Source: Odontocerum albicorne (lineage: Eukaryota; Arthropoda; Insecta; Trichoptera; Odontoceridae). Taken from it: a stretch of 64,000 bases of DNA. Position numbers and translations under genes: made by a program. The notes beneath the pieces are model-generated. The model saw only the letters and a program-made list of their open reading frames with translations. It was not told the DNA's origin and did not search any database. Below are positions 48,801 through 57,918 of the stretch, piece after piece (position 1 is the first letter of the stretch; each line of letters opens with the position of its first letter). The DNA lies in assembly GCA_949825065.1 (NCBI GenBank), contig OX463854.1, forward strand, positions 15,227,112-15,291,111, given 5' to 3'.

Positions 48801-51800
48801 GGTATACTCAGTGCGATTCATATTAGCGATGCAGGCATTAATAAGACAGTGGCTAAGAAATTTTTTATATATCATATATTATGTACGAATAATGTCAAAG
48901 ATATCCTTATATAAATGAAAAAAATAGTCGTGCTATTTGAGAGAATTAGCAAACATAAATTAGTATGGTAACTCTTAAACATATTCTACTTGATTATTCG
49001 GACATATTAAAGAGCGTGTCGGGAGAGAACATTGTCTTTAGCTTCGTTAATCGAGCCTTCGGATCTAGAACCACTGGAGTAGGCACAGAGCTCACGGTTC
49101 GTCAACACACGTGTTTGAAATACTTCCTCGTGCGTGAAAAAATAACATCCATCACTCGCGCACGTTTTGCGTGTTTGAGTATTGTTACCAGACGAACTCC
49201 TTGGGTGGAAAATGAGTGACCTTACCAAGTAGATTACGGAGGTCAGTAATATTGATTTAACGCATGTTATTCAGATACATACAAAAATATTTAGCCAGTA
49301 AACTGTATTTGGTGGTTGAAATCAATTATAAAAAAAACAATATCATCCGATCCCATACTGACTGATGTTATGTTTCCTCAAATATCTTAAAACATGTAGA
49401 ATTTGTGTTGATTTTTTTCCAGATTGTTGTGCAAAACATATGACTGATAACTTATTAAAATTACGCATGTTAATTTTTTTTTTCTCTTTGCTTCATTAAT
49501 TAATATCTTTATTTGGGCATGCTCGAAGACTCGCGATTTTTTCATTTCGCGTTGTACAGTTTCCATAGTTCGTCTTGTGTGTTTTTAGCTACATATGCCG
49601 ATGTTTCGAGAGCGCTGTAGCTCTTATATTTAGGTTGATTAATTAACTGATTTGAAAATTGATCAACGTGGTTTGAAGATGTGAGCGGTAATGCTTTCGA
49701 AACGGTACAACGAAACCAAAAATACACTATATAATCTCCCAAAGCCCTACATCGTTAAATTAATAACTTTTTCGGCGATTTTTTTTCAATAGTATAATGC
49801 GATTGTTTCAATAATATTTTCAATGGATCCATGATTTTTTGGGAAAAATAATAATAAAACAAATACGATACAGCAATTGAATGGCGTTTTGGTAAAGAGG
49901 TACAAGTCATCAATATCTATGGCGTTTTGGTAAAGAGGTACAAGTCATCAATTACTCATTTGTCAGTTTGAAGTTTTGCAACACTTATATTCCTGAAATA
50001 CAATTTTGAAGGTAAACTTTGAATACATAAATTATTTATGTATTCAAAGTTTACCTTTAAAACTTACCTTAGGTCTGTATTTCAGGAATACAAGTGTTGC
50101 AAAACTTCAAACTGACATCTAAGTAATTGATGACATGTACCTCTTTACCAAAACGCCATTCAATTGTATATCGATGTACTCGGTTTACTGATATCTGAAC
50201 TGCAAAACAGATCACTAATTATATTTGACCTTTTTTGTCAGTTCCATTTCAGGGCCCCTTCCTTCTCTGACCTATGTCTGTACATTTCTAGTACAGTCTA
50301 GTCATGGCACTGCTGAGACGCAATAATTTACGCTGTCTAATTTTAGCATGCTATAAAACATTTTTTTGCAAATGTACAAAACGAATGTAATACAAAATAT
50401 AATACTTATGCTAAATTTAAAAAAAAATGCAGTAATAACAAATTTTCAAGAAATATACGTTTTTCATGTTTACTATTTTTTAAAACATTTAAATCAGTTT
50501 TTAAGTGACTTTTTTATTTCATATAATGTAAAGAGCGTATAAATATGATGTTGCGGAAAAAGATAATAATTATACAATATATTTGTCCCTTTGGGTTTTT
50601 TTTTCATCAGTGCAAGTTTGTAAACTTATATTTAAATGTACACTATTTTTTCTATGAAACGTCTTTTAATCCATCGTTCCTCCCATGATAACGCTTGAGG
50701 ACTCCTTTCCAGTCATCTCTGCAATCTCCGGTCTGAACACCAATGCATATTTAACTTGGTCACTCCAACGCACTGGGGCTTTTCCTCTTGTACGTTATCC
50801 TTCTACGCTTCTAGTGACTACAAGCCTCTCCAAACTGTCTTCATGGCCACGAGCAATGTGTCCAACCTATCGAAGAACTCGTCATTGGTGTATTATCGAC
50901 AATCTGTCGGTGACTCTCAGTTTTCCGAGAATGGAAACATTAGTTTTTTAATATACATCTATTAAAAAGGATTGAGGTTTAAAGGGTTATAGTTGCAGCT
51001 TAAGTGAATCAAAGGAGGTTGTGAAGCTTAAGGTAGCTGATAGTTTAAAAATCTGACCATAAACCTTGGAAGTTTACTCATTTTTAAATTCTAAATGGAT
51101 CCTTGTTATTTTCAGTTCATTTAATGAATCTCACTCGTACCAGCACCATGGCGAGGGTCCCATAAGGCATCCCACTGTTCTTGTTTTGGACCCTGTGACT
51201 GGAGCTGTGGTGTCTTCATGGGGTACAGACTTCTTTTATATGCCACATGGACTTACAGTGGACCGTCATGACAATGTGTGGGTCACTGATGTTGCTATGC
51301 ACCAAGTTTTCAAGGTACATTAGATAACAATAATATTATCCAAATCACATTAAATGCTGAATAATTTCTTTTAAAATATGTTAGAAATTTACCCTTATTT
51401 AAAATTCTTAAAAATAATAATAACAGGTATAATAAACTATAATATACCCTTACAAACCCTGTAAGTATCGTCACTACTTGCTTTTGAATCCATCCAAATA
51501 AATTTGCAATAAAATAATAATGGGCATTTTGAATACCCAGCAAAAGTTCTCATGAATGCTGACAGGTATTTTCAGCACTGAACATATTAAAAGTCAATTA
51601 TCAATAATACATTGTACAAAAGAGTTTTAAATACAATTTGTTTCCAAATTAAATAAATAATGTCTTAACGGAAAGCAATGCCATGATCAAAAATCACCCC
51701 AATTATGACTTTTATTTTATTAACTACAACTGACTATTGGGTAGCATAACTTCAAAAAAATAATACTGTTATAGCTCTTCTTCAATCTAAAGTAACATGT

Positions 51801-54800
51801 TACTCAAAAATTTAAGTAAAACTGGTGATGGTGCTTCTTTTCCAATACTCTTAGAACAAAATATGCTTCTTGTATGATAGGCTATCCATCGTGATCGAAT
51901 ATGATTTTCAGACATACTGTAGATAGAAGACACCAGTAAGTGCATTGGTTTATTGTGTGCAACCTGCTACACTTCAGTACATAGTCTTGATAGATCAAAC
52001 CCAAAGTTCCAATGGCAAAGAGATGAAGTTTCCAATTTAATATAGCTTGACTGTTTAAAAGTTTTCTATATTTAGAAGGTTCTTTAATTATTTAATTTGA
52101 AATTTACAATAATTTTGCAGTACACCCCTGGACACCATTATCCCAGATTGACTTTGGGTGAAGCATTCAGAGGAGGATCTCCCCGAGGACCGAGGGTGTT
52201 ACTGTGCATGCCGACAGCTGTTGCTGTAGCTTCAACTGGGGAAGTTTTTGTAGCGGATGGATACTGTAACAATCAAATCCTCAAGTTCAATGCAGCTGGT
52301 GGACTGCTTCGAGTAATGCCAAGACCTCCAGAATTTCTTTCATTACAGGTAATTAATAAAACTATTCTATTTCAACTTTAAATCTATCAACATATTTTTA
52401 CTCTCTTACATTCAATTTCCAAAACAGTGTTTCTTAATTTTTTAGGCCTTGACCCAGATTTGAGAATTAGTTTGAGTTTCGCAGCCCAAGTAAAGATTAA
52501 TAAAATAACACATTCAGATAACAAATCAATCAATTTCACACTTTAATAATAGCAAATACATTACTTATATTGGTATAATATTAAATCTTATTAACCTTGA
52601 CTTCAATTATTGAAAATATTTCGCGATTCATTTAAAATGACAACTGACCTCAATATAGGTCGAGGACCGAAACTATGCTATAAAACTATAGGTTCTAGCT
52701 TAAATGTAATTTTTCTTCCATACCTGTACATATTTTTTTTTATTTTCCTTTTATTCTTTCTCCATACACTGTCAATGAACGACTTTCATTCCGAATTCTT
52801 TACGTATGATGTTGAACTTGTCCAGAGCAGATTGTACCCCTGATGTTGTAGATGCTACATCAAAAACATAATAATTTATTTATTTAACACTTTCATGCAA
52901 ATACATCTGGTGGATTTATAGCTAAAACAATTTCTTTCTATGAACCAGCTTTTGTTTCAAAATTATTATCAGTATCCATGAAAATGTTTTAAATAATGTA
53001 AATGAAAATAATATTTGAGAAAAGTAACTATGTTATAGGAAAATAGGGATTATGATGGAAATTAAAGACATAGAATATTTTGAAATAAATAATAATTAAT
53101 GTAGTTTTTCTTAAATATTGATGATTATAATAACTCCCATTTGTAAATTACAGTTGTTTCATACTTACATAATTATATTGTTCATGTATATGATGAACCA
53201 AATTGGTGACAGGGGAACAATGGATACAATATTTATGATATACGCAATAAGTTCTATAAATAGAAAACCTTCCAATTTCCTTTGAAGAAATATTTGATCC
53301 AAATCATAAGCAAGGCCGCCTTCAGGGTTGTTTACCTACCTTTGTTTCAACGTTGAAAATGTTGTCCCTAGTAAATATAATTTATTACAGATATAAATAC
53401 ATGACTCAAAAATATCCAAAATGTTGAAAAAAGTTTTCATTTTCAACAATTTATTCCTTATTTTTTTAGTGAAGACATTGATATTTCTAATGTTTACTTT
53501 TCATAAACAATGACTAACTAAATTAACAAATAGTTTTGTAAAAATTTTTTTACTCAAAAAACATTACGCTAATAATAGGTTGTCCGGACGAAAATGTCGT
53601 TTTTTATATGAAAGGTAGATCGATTTTTAAAAATTTATTTTCTTATTACATCGATACAATATATTCTCCTTCGGTAGATACAACCTTCTTCCATCTATTT
53701 AACAAATTTTTAATAACGTTAGGATAACATTTAGTAGATTTGGATGCAAAATATTCCTCGATGCCTTTTTTCACTATGCCTTTTTGTGAAAAAAAATTCA
53801 GCTAAATAGTGCTCCATAGATCTAAATAAATGATAATCTGAAGGAGCCAAATCGGGACTATAAAGGAGCCAAATCGGGGTAGGTGAAGAATAATTTTGCA
53901 TCCAAGCTCCTTTATTCTATTTCCAGTCATCTTCGATGTATGGAGTCGGGCGTTGTCGTGTTGCAATAAAATTGAAATGACGTATTTTGCATGGTCAAAA
54001 AATGACCATGCAAAATATGTCATTTTCGTCCGGACAACCTAATATTTTTTATATGACAGATACAAAATTTCCTACGTGACAAAGTTCATATCATAGTTTT
54101 GATGTAAATATTGTTCAGAAATGTACATATTTTATTCCATTTAAGGGTGATCATGCTCATACAGGAGTATGCACTCCCCCCCCCCCCCCCTCTGCTATTT
54201 GCCACATGCGTGTATCACATATTCTACACATATAGGATTGCGGCTCTGAACATAAACTTTTGTGTCGAAGGTTTATCAGATTAATTCAAAATATCTGCCC
54301 AGTGAATGTCCACTCAGAAGTGAATTATCAATTTAATGAGTTACTTCACTGGAAATCCTTTGTCTATGTTGAAGATCCTGGAACTTATCATCTAGTTTAA
54401 AATTTAAATATAAGATTCACTTTTCTAATTATGACAGTAAAGTATTAAGATTTAAAAAAATATATGACTTATATTAACCGTATTTTGACCATAATTGAAT
54501 GAAAATGGGTTATGATTTTTCATCATATTCATAATCAGCCTTTAGTATCTAGTTTAAAAATATGGATTATTCACATTGAGAAATTGCAGTTTCTGGCAGT
54601 CTTGTATGAAAAGTGCAATTTGCAACAAAGAATAACATATAACATATGAAAATATTTTGATCATGTTACAATTTCTAGGTGCCTCATGGACTTGCCCTTT
54701 TGGAGCATTTAGATTTGGTGTGTGTGGCCGATAGGGAAAATATGAGAGTGGTGTGCCCCCGGTCTGGTCTACGTGGATCTCCTTCAGCTTTGAGTCCCCC

Positions 54801-57800
54801 GGCAACAATACAAGCTCCTGATCTTGGAAGAGTCTTTGCCGTGGCAGCTCTGGGAGACCTTGTTTATGCTGTCAATGGACCTACCTCCCCCATGATTCCA
54901 GTGCGAGGGTTCACCATCGACCCACGATCAGAATCAATTATTGACCACTGGGGACCGAAAGAGGTAACTTTTTAACTGATTTTTTAATACTTTATTCTGA
55001 TTTTCAGTAACTTTTTAGAAATAAGATGATGATTTCCATGGTCTAGAACAGTGTTTCTTAACCGTATTGAAAGAATCGCCCCCTTTACCACAGTAAAATT
55101 ATCCAGCCCCCCCCCCCCCCCCCCCCCCCCCAACGAAATATTAAATTTACATTTTTCTCTATGTATGTATTTTATGCAATTGATTTCCTACTACAAATAA
55201 AAAAATATGAGAAATACAAATAAAACACGTGATTATTTTTATAAATATTATGTATTTATTGCCTTTTATGTCATATTAACATTACATACAACATTATAAT
55301 ATTATTTCAATAAAAAAAGTAAATAATTCAATATGAAATTTTTATTCAAAAATAAAAAAATGTTAATGAGATCCTTCAGCCTCATGTGATTGCGCCAATT
55401 TCGTAATATTAGGTTCAAGTTTAGTTAAATACAATCTCCTCTTTGGCTTATTTGTAATCGATTTCGTGATTTTTTTTAATATTTGCATTACTGCGCTAAA
55501 ACCCCTTTCTACTAAATAAGATGAAGGAAATGCTATGATAGGTAATTTTACTTCTTTCCACAGAAGAGGGTATCGATGGTGAAAACGAGCCCAAAAAGCA
55601 TCAAATTACATGGATTGAATATTATTTTGGCTTCAGTCATTTTGTAGCTCAATAAACTGCTCTTTTAAATTTGTAGCTCAATAAACTGCGTCTGATAAAA
55701 ATGGATTAATTAACCAAGCTGGTATTACAACTTCCTGCATGTCTTTGAATCGTATTCTCATATCTTCGATAAGGGCGTCAATGTGGCTACAGTATGTTTC
55801 CAAATCAGAATCATTGAGCACATCTTCTTTTAATTGTTGTAAAGAAGGAAACTGATGGTATTCTTGCTGACAAAGATTATTTTTATATAATTTGAGTTTA
55901 CTGATAAAGCTCAGTACAACTCCTTTGACTTTAATAAGGCTGATATTGTTTCCTTGAAGTTTCAGGAGATTTTCATTCATCTTTTCGAATATATCCGAAA
56001 GATAGGCCACATCATTTCGTAGTAATTTTAATTCAATGCATATGTTTTCATTGTTTACATCCAAAAACTCCACAATTGTATCAAATAGTGCATAAAATCT
56101 TTTTAAACAATTTCCCTTCGATAGCCATCTTACTTCTGTATGTAAGATAAGTCTTTCGAATTCTTCATTATTTTCTTTACACAGTTGACGGAATAATCTA
56201 TCATTCAAGGGATTTACAATGGTGATGTGTGCAGTGTACGCACCCATTGAGCATACCTTATTTTTCTATATCGACACAACGCCCACTCAAACTCCTGCAG
56301 CGCCCCCTAAATGCTAAAAATTTATAAACACTCCGCCAGACCTCCAAAACGCCTACAAAGGGACGTTGGCGCCCCGATTAAGAATCACTGGTCTAGAAGG
56401 TAAGACTCCTTGTGTTCCAGCCTGGGATTGCGGGTTCAACTCCTGCTGGTAGTCCATTTAAAAAAAATCCAGCTTGGTTTACACTTGAGGCTCCTTGAAA
56501 ATGTTACTGGTTGGTTAAAAGAGATGCCACGTGACAATAAACCCACTAGATTATACTTTATACAGTGATAATGTAATACAATATAATACAAAGACAATAT
56601 TGAAGTATTTCAATATAAATTATGAAAAAAAATGGAATACAAAATACAATAAATATTCACCTTTTTAGCTGAATATTAAAAAAAATCTAATTATACTACG
56701 TGGAAAAATGAAGTGCAATTAAAGTGGAAAATGAAGTGGAAAAATGAAGTGCCACTAAATGAAGGCATAGTATCAGTCAATTTTTTCATATTCCTATATT
56801 AACAGTTTGGCTCAAATGACATTGTCATTTTAGATACACACTTAATTTAAACTCCTATTGCACAATACCACAGAGATAAATTCAAACAAATTAAAATAAC
56901 AGTTACCATATTTTTTAAATGTGTTGTATTATTCACGTTGAATATACAGAAAATATGCCTTAAATGTGATAAACTAGACTAGATCCAATAACTATACGAA
57001 GATTGGAGTCTTTTGACCTTCCAATCTAATATGACAAATGTCCAGATTAGCAAAAAAATTGTCATTTAAACGTACCGCAGACCTTTTAGTATAGTAAAGG
57101 CGTTCTGATAGATCTGCATATTGGGTCATAATGGTTACAATGATATTGGATATTTATAATACCTTTGTAAGGGAAAAAGCTATTACCATATTAAAAATTA
57201 AAAAATTACATTCATATTTTATAAATTCAGTTTTCATTCACCACCGCTATACTGTATTAAGCAGCAAAGATGTTCAATCAATTGGATAAATGTATACCGT
57301 TTTAAGATAAAAGGGCTGTTTGAAAATTGCGGCAAATGAAAAAGAATGTTTATATAGGTTAATTAATTTATTTTTTATTTCAACATAATTTCCCTTTAGC
57401 TCAACACTATTCCTAACTATCACTAACCCAATGATATTCGAGAGCCATTTTTATTAGCACATACCTATTTTTATCGAGTGATTTGTTTAACTCTTTAAAT
57501 CAGCACCAATCACTTGACATTCATCAGAATTTAAATCAGATTTTTTTCCTCCAAAACATTTCTTTAGGTTTGGGAATAAATGGGAGATGCCGAAGGGAAG
57601 CAGAGGGTATTTTTCTTGATTCTCTCGCAGAGACATAGTAAAATGGCATAATACTCACCATTGATTGCTGTTCATTTTTTAAGAAGGTGGATTAAATAAT
57701 CCGATCTCACTTGAATGCCCCAATTTTATATGTGCATACTTGTGTTTTTATCAATGTTAAATTATTAAAAAAAGACTTGACATAATTGTATTTTTATATA

Positions 57801-57918
57801 TTTCTAGGGTTTCACCAATCCTCACTCAATAGCAATCACACATAATGGTTCCCACATGTATGTGACGGAGATAGGACCCAATAAAATATGGAAATTTGAG
57901 TTGATTATTGAGAACTGA
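42731..57918 (+). CDS. Pal: peptidyl-alpha-hydroxyglycine alpha-amidating lyase, six exons (388 aa)
   Basis: This lyase cleaves peptidyl-alpha-hydroxyglycine to the alpha-amidated peptide plus glyoxylate, the second step of neuropeptide amidation after PHM, in the secretory pathway. The exons are 42731-42886, 42975-43162, 51116-51314, 52121-52348, 54679-54963 and 57808-57918. All junctions are GT/AG and phases agree, giving 388 aa. There is a signal peptide (MMAVKFVFLFALILLIQHIS) and an acidic N-terminal spacer, then an NHL-type beta-propeller. Zinc-ligand histidines expected from rat PAL are present in MPHGL, VPHGL and NPHSI. The catalytic Arg and Tyr are probably those in HRADRVWD, DGYCNNQIL and DRENMRV. 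There is no PHM domain and no C-terminal membrane segment, so it is a soluble monofunctional enzyme like fly Pal1/Pal2. Which of the two it is cannot be told. Introns 2 and 5 are swollen by transposons. Confidence 0.96.
42975..43162 (+). CDS. Pal: PAL exon 2
   Basis: Encodes ENENYVSGRESERDL, then DVGQITAVSINSKGQPVIFH and RADRVWDE. This is the first propeller blade and probably contains the catalytic arginine. Donor GAAAG|GTAAGC, phase 2. Confidence 0.94.
43820..44170 (-). mobile_element. LINE 3' end, third copy of the 20-kb family (inverted)
   Basis: On the minus strand it reads IWFGHVEQINLESLTNQIYS, then CVSGSHIRGRSRKV-like sequence, ending with the CTAGCACCCCTTTCTGCCTA terminus shared with 20.2 and 32.5 kb. 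It lies in PAL intron 2, antisense. Confidence 0.78.
44312..44465. repeat. dispersed repeat, copy B
   Basis: Same family as 14268-14440, sharing GTGTCCCCAGTAAACTAGGC and TTTTGCCTG(A/T)ATCTTA at the right. As there, it lies beside LINE sequence. Confidence 0.8.
45092..45200 (+). repeat. tRNA-derived SINE, truncated copy 6
   Basis: Good A box (CGTGGCCTAGTTGGTAAAAC) and a B-box-like GGGTTTCGGGTTAAATTTCC. The body stops after about 30 bp. Confidence 0.75.
45539..45574 (+). other. Pal: possible alternative terminal exon of PAL
   Basis: A strong acceptor (TTTTTCTTTTCAG ending 45538) is followed by a frame that joins exon 2 in phase and reads RDSEFDPK then TAG at 45561-45563. AATAAA follows at 45569-45574. 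If used it would end the protein after eight residues, well before the propeller is complete. It could equally be a chance acceptor. Confidence 0.3.
45600..46090 (-). mobile_element. LINE C-terminal domain fragment
   Basis: The minus strand gives LHIPWTARYTNDSIIQDLTI, then ERISTICRTSILIYFGHVAR and GQDREMWRQMVHQVP, in interrupted frames. This matches the C-terminus of RTE/CR1-like insect LINEs (IPWTA..TN.SI...L.I and RLSTIC.....FGH.AR). Confidence 0.8.
46091..46600 (-). mobile_element. LINE reverse transcriptase fragment
   Basis: The minus strand shows a decayed CGLLYADGMVV-like active site (canonical FADDMV) and NELQRMTF, with stops. It lies next to the previous fragment but belongs to the family with the GNKVNGA-type segment. 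Confidence 0.6.
46601..49870. other. PAL intron 2, unassigned part
   Basis: AT-rich sequence with no gene. AACCGGTTGA occurs at 47657, 47684 and 48064, and ACTGGTTAC near 48090, which may mark ends of an unrecognised element. A GC-richer patch lies at 49010-49210. Confidence 0.4.
49874..50166. mobile_element. 293-bp inverted-repeat MITE
   Basis: Ends CAATTGAATGGCGTTTTGGT and the exact complement. The arms run inward through CAGTTTGAAGTTTTGCAACA and AGGTAAACTTTGAATACATA to a tip at about 50030. The left arm carries an extra tandem copy of TGGCGTTTTGGTAAAGAGGT (starting at 49882 and 49919). It is in PAL intron 2, with no open frame. Confidence 0.92.
50685..50920 (-). mobile_element. LINE C-terminal fragment
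   Basis: The minus strand encodes GHIARGHEDSLERLVVTRSV, then RTRGKAPVRWSDQVKYALVF and EIAEMTGKESS. This is the C-terminal region of the same broad LINE type as 45.6 kb, with one stop. Confidence 0.82.
51116..51314 (+). CDS. Pal: PAL exon 3
   Basis: Encodes SFNESHSYQHHGEGPIRHPT, then VLVLDPVTGAVVSSWG and the zinc-ligand motif MPHGLTVDRHDNVWVTDV. Acceptor TTATTTTCAG, donor TTCAAG|GTACAT, phase 0. Confidence 0.96.
52121..52348 (+). CDS. Pal: PAL exon 4
   Basis: Encodes YTPGHHYPRLTLGEAFRGG to PRPPEFLSLQ, including FVADGYCNNQILKFNA. The Tyr in DGYCN corresponds to the catalytic tyrosine of rat PAL. Acceptor AATTTTGCAG, donor TTACAG|GTAATT. Confidence 0.96.
52427..52520 (+). mobile_element. hAT-type left end
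   Basis: CAGTGTTTCTTAATTTTTTA with GCAGCCCAAGTAAAGAT resembles the left end of the hAT at 55049 (CAGTGTTTCTTAACCG). The right end was not found. Confidence 0.45.
52873..53105 (-). repeat. dispersed repeat, second copy of the 8.8-kb element
   Basis: Aligns with 8822-9095: ATTTATTTATTTAACACTTT, CATCTGGTGGATTTAT, TTTCAAAATTATTATC and GGAAAATAGGGATTAT. In intron 4 of PAL. Confidence 0.7.
53578..54039 (-). mobile_element. internally deleted mariner-like element
   Basis: Flanked by TA (53576-53577 and 54040-54041). Terminal repeats are GGTTGTCCGGACGAAAATG and the exact complement. On the minus strand a fragment reads SILLQHDNARLHTSKMTGNR then IKELGCKIILH, the region around the second catalytic aspartate of mariner transposases. 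Most of the transposase is missing and the frame decays. Confidence 0.9.
54174..54192. repeat. poly-C tract
   Basis: An interrupted run of about 16 C. A second longer run of C lies at about 55108-55130, inside the hAT left end. Confidence 0.85.
54679..54963 (+). CDS. Pal: PAL exon 5
   Basis: Encodes VPHGLALLEHLDLVCVADRE (second zinc-ligand His, and the conserved ADREN with following Arg) to FTIDPRSESIIDHWGPKE. Acceptor AATTTCTAG, donor AAAGAG|GTAACT. Confidence 0.96.
55049..56390 (-). mobile_element. hAT transposon (1,342 bp, 5'-deleted) with 8-bp target duplication
   Basis: Ends are CAGTGTTTCTTAACC and (reverse complement of the right end) CAGTGATTCTTAATCGGG, an imperfect terminal repeat. 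GTCTAGAA is duplicated exactly at 55041-55048 and 56391-56398, the 8-bp size typical of hAT. The interior on the minus strand encodes the C-terminal half of a SCAND3/FAM200-type transposase. The N-terminal zinc finger and first catalytic region are missing. Confidence 0.95.
55345..56247 (-). pseudogene. hAT transposase C-terminal half (frameshifted)
   Basis: The first frame (56247-55678) starts MGAYTAHITIVNPLNDRLFR and contains LHTEVRWLSKGNCLKRFY and NPFLSDAV, typical of domesticated and active FAM200/SCAND3-like hAT proteins. It then shifts. A second frame gives QFIELQND and DAFWARFHHRYPLLWKEV, then IAFPSSYLVERGFSAV and LYLTKLEPNITKLAQSHEAE with a stop near 55365, which is the hAT dimerisation domain. 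The break coincides with a 19-bp direct duplication (55642-55660 and 55671-55689). As it stands it is not an intact transposase. Confidence 0.88.
56591..57807. other. PAL intron 5, remainder
   Basis: AT-rich intronic sequence with a short GGAAAAATGAAGTG.A duplication at about 56701-56755. No gene or clear element recognised. Confidence 0.5.
57808..57918 (+). CDS. Pal: PAL terminal exon 6
   Basis: Encodes GFTNPHSIAITHNGSHMYVT, then EIGPNKIWKF and a short LIIEN tail before TGA. NPHSI holds the third zinc-ligand histidine. Acceptor ATATTTCTAG. Confidence 0.96.
   Translation, partial: GFTNPHSIAITHNGSHMYVTEIGPNKIWKFELIIEN

Larger units (their letters stand above)
55028..56590 (+). repeat. tRNA-derived SINE, copy 7, split by a hAT insertion
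   Basis: The head starts GATTTCCATGGTCTAGAA at 55031. After the hAT it resumes GTCTAGAAGGTAAGACTCC, followed by B box GCGGGTTCAACTCC and the usual body ending in ATACAGTGATAATGTAATAC. Removing 55049-56398 (the hAT plus one target duplication) restores a continuous A box. Confidence 0.9.

Noticed and set aside
48965..49235. Coding exon in the GC-richer patch
   Set aside because: Frames on both strands are of similar length and neither gives a recognisable protein or good splice borders.
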